Assembly: GCA_910587535.1 (NCBI GenBank)
Contig: CAJUKM010000008.1
Span: 34,231 to 40,803 of the forward strand
Direction of reading: 5' to 3'
Length of the DNA stretch: 6,573 nt
Origin: an uncultured Bacilli bacterium
Lineage (GTDB): Bacteria; Bacillota_I; Bacilli_A; RF39; UBA660
Shown: piece by piece, positions 5,993 to 6,573 of the stretch
How positions within the stretch are numbered: position 1 is the stretch's first letter
How the letters are laid out: every line of letters begins with the position of its first letter
Notes under the pieces: generated by a model
What the model saw: the letters and a program-made list of their open reading frames with translations, nothing else
The model's database searches: none
Told to the model about the DNA's origin: nothing
Translations under genes and position numbers: made by a program

Positions 5993-6229
5993 TCAAGAGA
6001 GGGAATGTACTTTTGGGCAACAAAGCATCTCATCTGTAAGACCCAATATATAATCTGCTGACACGTCTAAAAACTGACAGATTGTCGGAAGATAAGAAAT
6101 CGGCATTATGTTGATACCTTTTTCATATCTAGCATACTGTTGTTGTTTAATTCCTAAAGCATTAGCTACTTCCTTTTGAGTTATATTTTTGCAATCTCTA
6201 ATCCATTTAAGCCTTTCAGTATAATACAC
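5993..6229 (-). CDS. XRE-family helix-turn-helix transcriptional regulator
   Basis: This small DNA-binding protein is probably a repressor. The single HTH domain fills almost all 78 residues: TERLKWIRDCKNITQKEVANAL (helices 1 and 2, about 4-25), LGIKQQQYARYEKG (turn and recognition helix, 25-38), then ISYLPTICQFLDVSADYILGL (48-68), the usual family ending. The last ten residues are unremarkable. The frame is open further upstream to an ATG at 6313, adding 28 hydrophobic residues (FICTIQQISSLINLSVV) not expected in this family. A GTG at 6229 is preferred because it follows GGTGGTGGT (6242-6234) and gives the normal N-terminus. It is convergent with the previous gene and has no partner gene in view. 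Repressors of this kind often belong to prophages, integrative elements or toxin-antitoxin systems; the coding-like fragment at the right edge fits a mobile-element setting. Confidence 0.85.
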   Translation of the reverse strand: MYYTERLKWIRDCKNITQKEVANALGIKQQQYARYEKGINIMPISYLPTICQFLDVSADYILGLTDEMLCCPKVHSLS

Positions 6230-6261
6230 AAATACCACCACCAACTTTATATCATTCTTAA

Positions 6262-6275
6262 CAACACTTAAGTTG
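6262..6275. promoter_or_regulatory. Possible operator upstream of the XRE gene
   Basis: CAAC-N6-GTTG forms a 14-bp interrupted palindrome between the candidate -10 (6336-6331 on the minus strand) and the GTG start. XRE regulators commonly bind such sites and control their own genes. The arms are only 4 bp, so chance is a real possibility. Confidence 0.25.
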
Positions 6276-6330
6276 ATTAGTGAACTGATCTGTTGTATAG
6301 TGCAGATAAACATACCTTTAGTTCAAATAA

Positions 6331-6336
6331 ATTATA
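6331..6336 (-). promoter_or_regulatory. Candidate -10 element of the XRE gene
   Basis: The minus strand reads a perfect TATAAT here. No good -35 is found 16-18 nt upstream, and no TG extension is present. From it the leader to the GTG start would be about 95 nt, enough to hold an operator; alternatively it serves the ATG at 6313. Confidence 0.35.
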
Positions 6337-6390
6337 AAAAGCAGTGCTTGTTATACTAGAAATTAAATGCGTAAAGTTTCAATTTTTATA

Positions 6391-6411
6391 TTTTTTAAAC
6401 AATTTAAAAAA
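6391..6411. repeat. Perfect A/T inverted repeat in the intergenic region
   Basis: TTTTTTAAA (6391-6399), a CAA spacer, then TTTAAAAAA (6403-6411): a perfect 9-bp palindrome with no G or C in the arms. It could be a protein-binding site or a curved or easily melted element. It is a poor terminator because the stem lacks GC pairs. The surrounding 6314-6472 is very AT-rich, and I see no convincing gene in it on either strand. Confidence 0.45.
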
Positions 6412-6474
6412 TACCTAAAAAGTGGTAGATAATAAAAGAAAACTATGATATTCTTAATATAAGAAAGTAAATAG

Positions 6475-6573
6475 GAAGATCAACTTGCAAATTACAAAAA
6501 AACTTTCAAAACTTTAGCAAAAACCCTTGACAAGATGGTCCGCGAGGTGGCAACATTTAGAGGGAAGCTAAAG
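6475..6573 (+). pseudogene. Coding-like fragment without a proper start, running off the right edge
   Basis: After a TAG at 6472-6474 frame 1 is open for 33 codons to the window end. It reads like helical protein (QLANYKKTFKTLAKTLDK, then MVREVATFRGKLK). No ATG, GTG or TTG occurs in frame before ATG 6535, and that ATG has no ribosome site, yet the residues before it look coding. From about 6523 on, G+C rises to about half, against a third elsewhere. I infer the remnant of a longer gene, possibly from a mobile element, or a real gene whose start is beyond recognition. The stretch also contains TTGACA (6527-6532), which would be a -35 by sequence but has no matching -10. Confidence 0.35.

Noticed and set aside
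6230..6313. Extending the XRE protein to ATG 6313
   Set aside because: The extra 28 residues are hydrophobic and atypical for the family, and the AAAGG before that ATG is only 1 nt away. GTG 6229 has a better ribosome site and the expected N-terminus. It remains a minor alternative.
6367..6432. A 21-codon + strand reading frame (MRKVSIFIFFKQF...) in the gap after the XRE gene
   Set aside because: It has no ribosome site and only a lone TATACT upstream without a -35. Its sequence consists largely of the A/T palindrome, so its codons are explained by composition.
6512..6573. Resemblance of TGGTCCGCGAGG to a T-box antiterminator or a PyrR-binding loop
   Set aside because: Each motif is off by a base or lacks the supporting stem: no T-box stem I elements lie upstream, and the bases flanking CC-GCGA-GG do not pair as a PyrR site requires. 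Coding sequence explains the stretch better.

Overview
The window is AT-rich (roughly one third G+C) and gene-dense, and it uses the standard bacterial code: TGG encodes Trp and TGA acts as a stop. Purine-rich Shine-Dalgarno sites, sigma-A-type promoters, a sporulation gene (yunB) and the YutD family all point to a spore-forming low-GC Firmicute of class Bacilli, possibly an uncultured gut lineage. The exact taxon cannot be read from the sequence.

Layout. (1) 1-710 (+): the 3' end of an unidentified gene, then trmL, a tRNA wobble-base 2'-O-methyltransferase, starting 5 nt after that gene's stop. (2) 722-1489 (+): a good promoter and a gene for a two-TM protein with charged helical flanks, ending at a terminator that can work in both directions. 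(3) 1518-1787 (-): a convergent small ferredoxin that carries an unusual cysteine-rich tail. (4) 1820-2851 (+): an acidic protein of unknown function with a C-terminal membrane anchor. It is divergent from the ferredoxin across a 32-bp spacer and ends in its own terminator. (5) 2879-4692 (+): yunB, a second unknown protein with a C-terminal anchor, and a yutD-family gene. In Bacillus subtilis, as I recall, yunB and yutD are also near neighbours. (6) 4740-5942 (+): a 400-residue protein with a small N-terminal domain, a long Pro/Thr/Ala-rich linker and a helical segment, followed by a strong terminator. (7) 5993-6229 (-): a small XRE-family repressor-like protein. (8) 6230-6573: a non-coding AT-rich stretch with a perfect A/T palindrome, then a G+C-richer, coding-like fragment without a proper start that runs off the right edge.

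Most of this is ordinary chromosome. The parts most worth a second look are the ferredoxin with a metallothionein-like tail, the yunB start (a sigma-E-like -10 placed so that the transcript would begin at the start codon, packed against the previous gene's terminator), the two unknown tail-anchored proteins around yunB, and the foreign-looking right edge next to the XRE gene. I did not find a convincing complete new system, CRISPR array, transposase, tRNA or rRNA.
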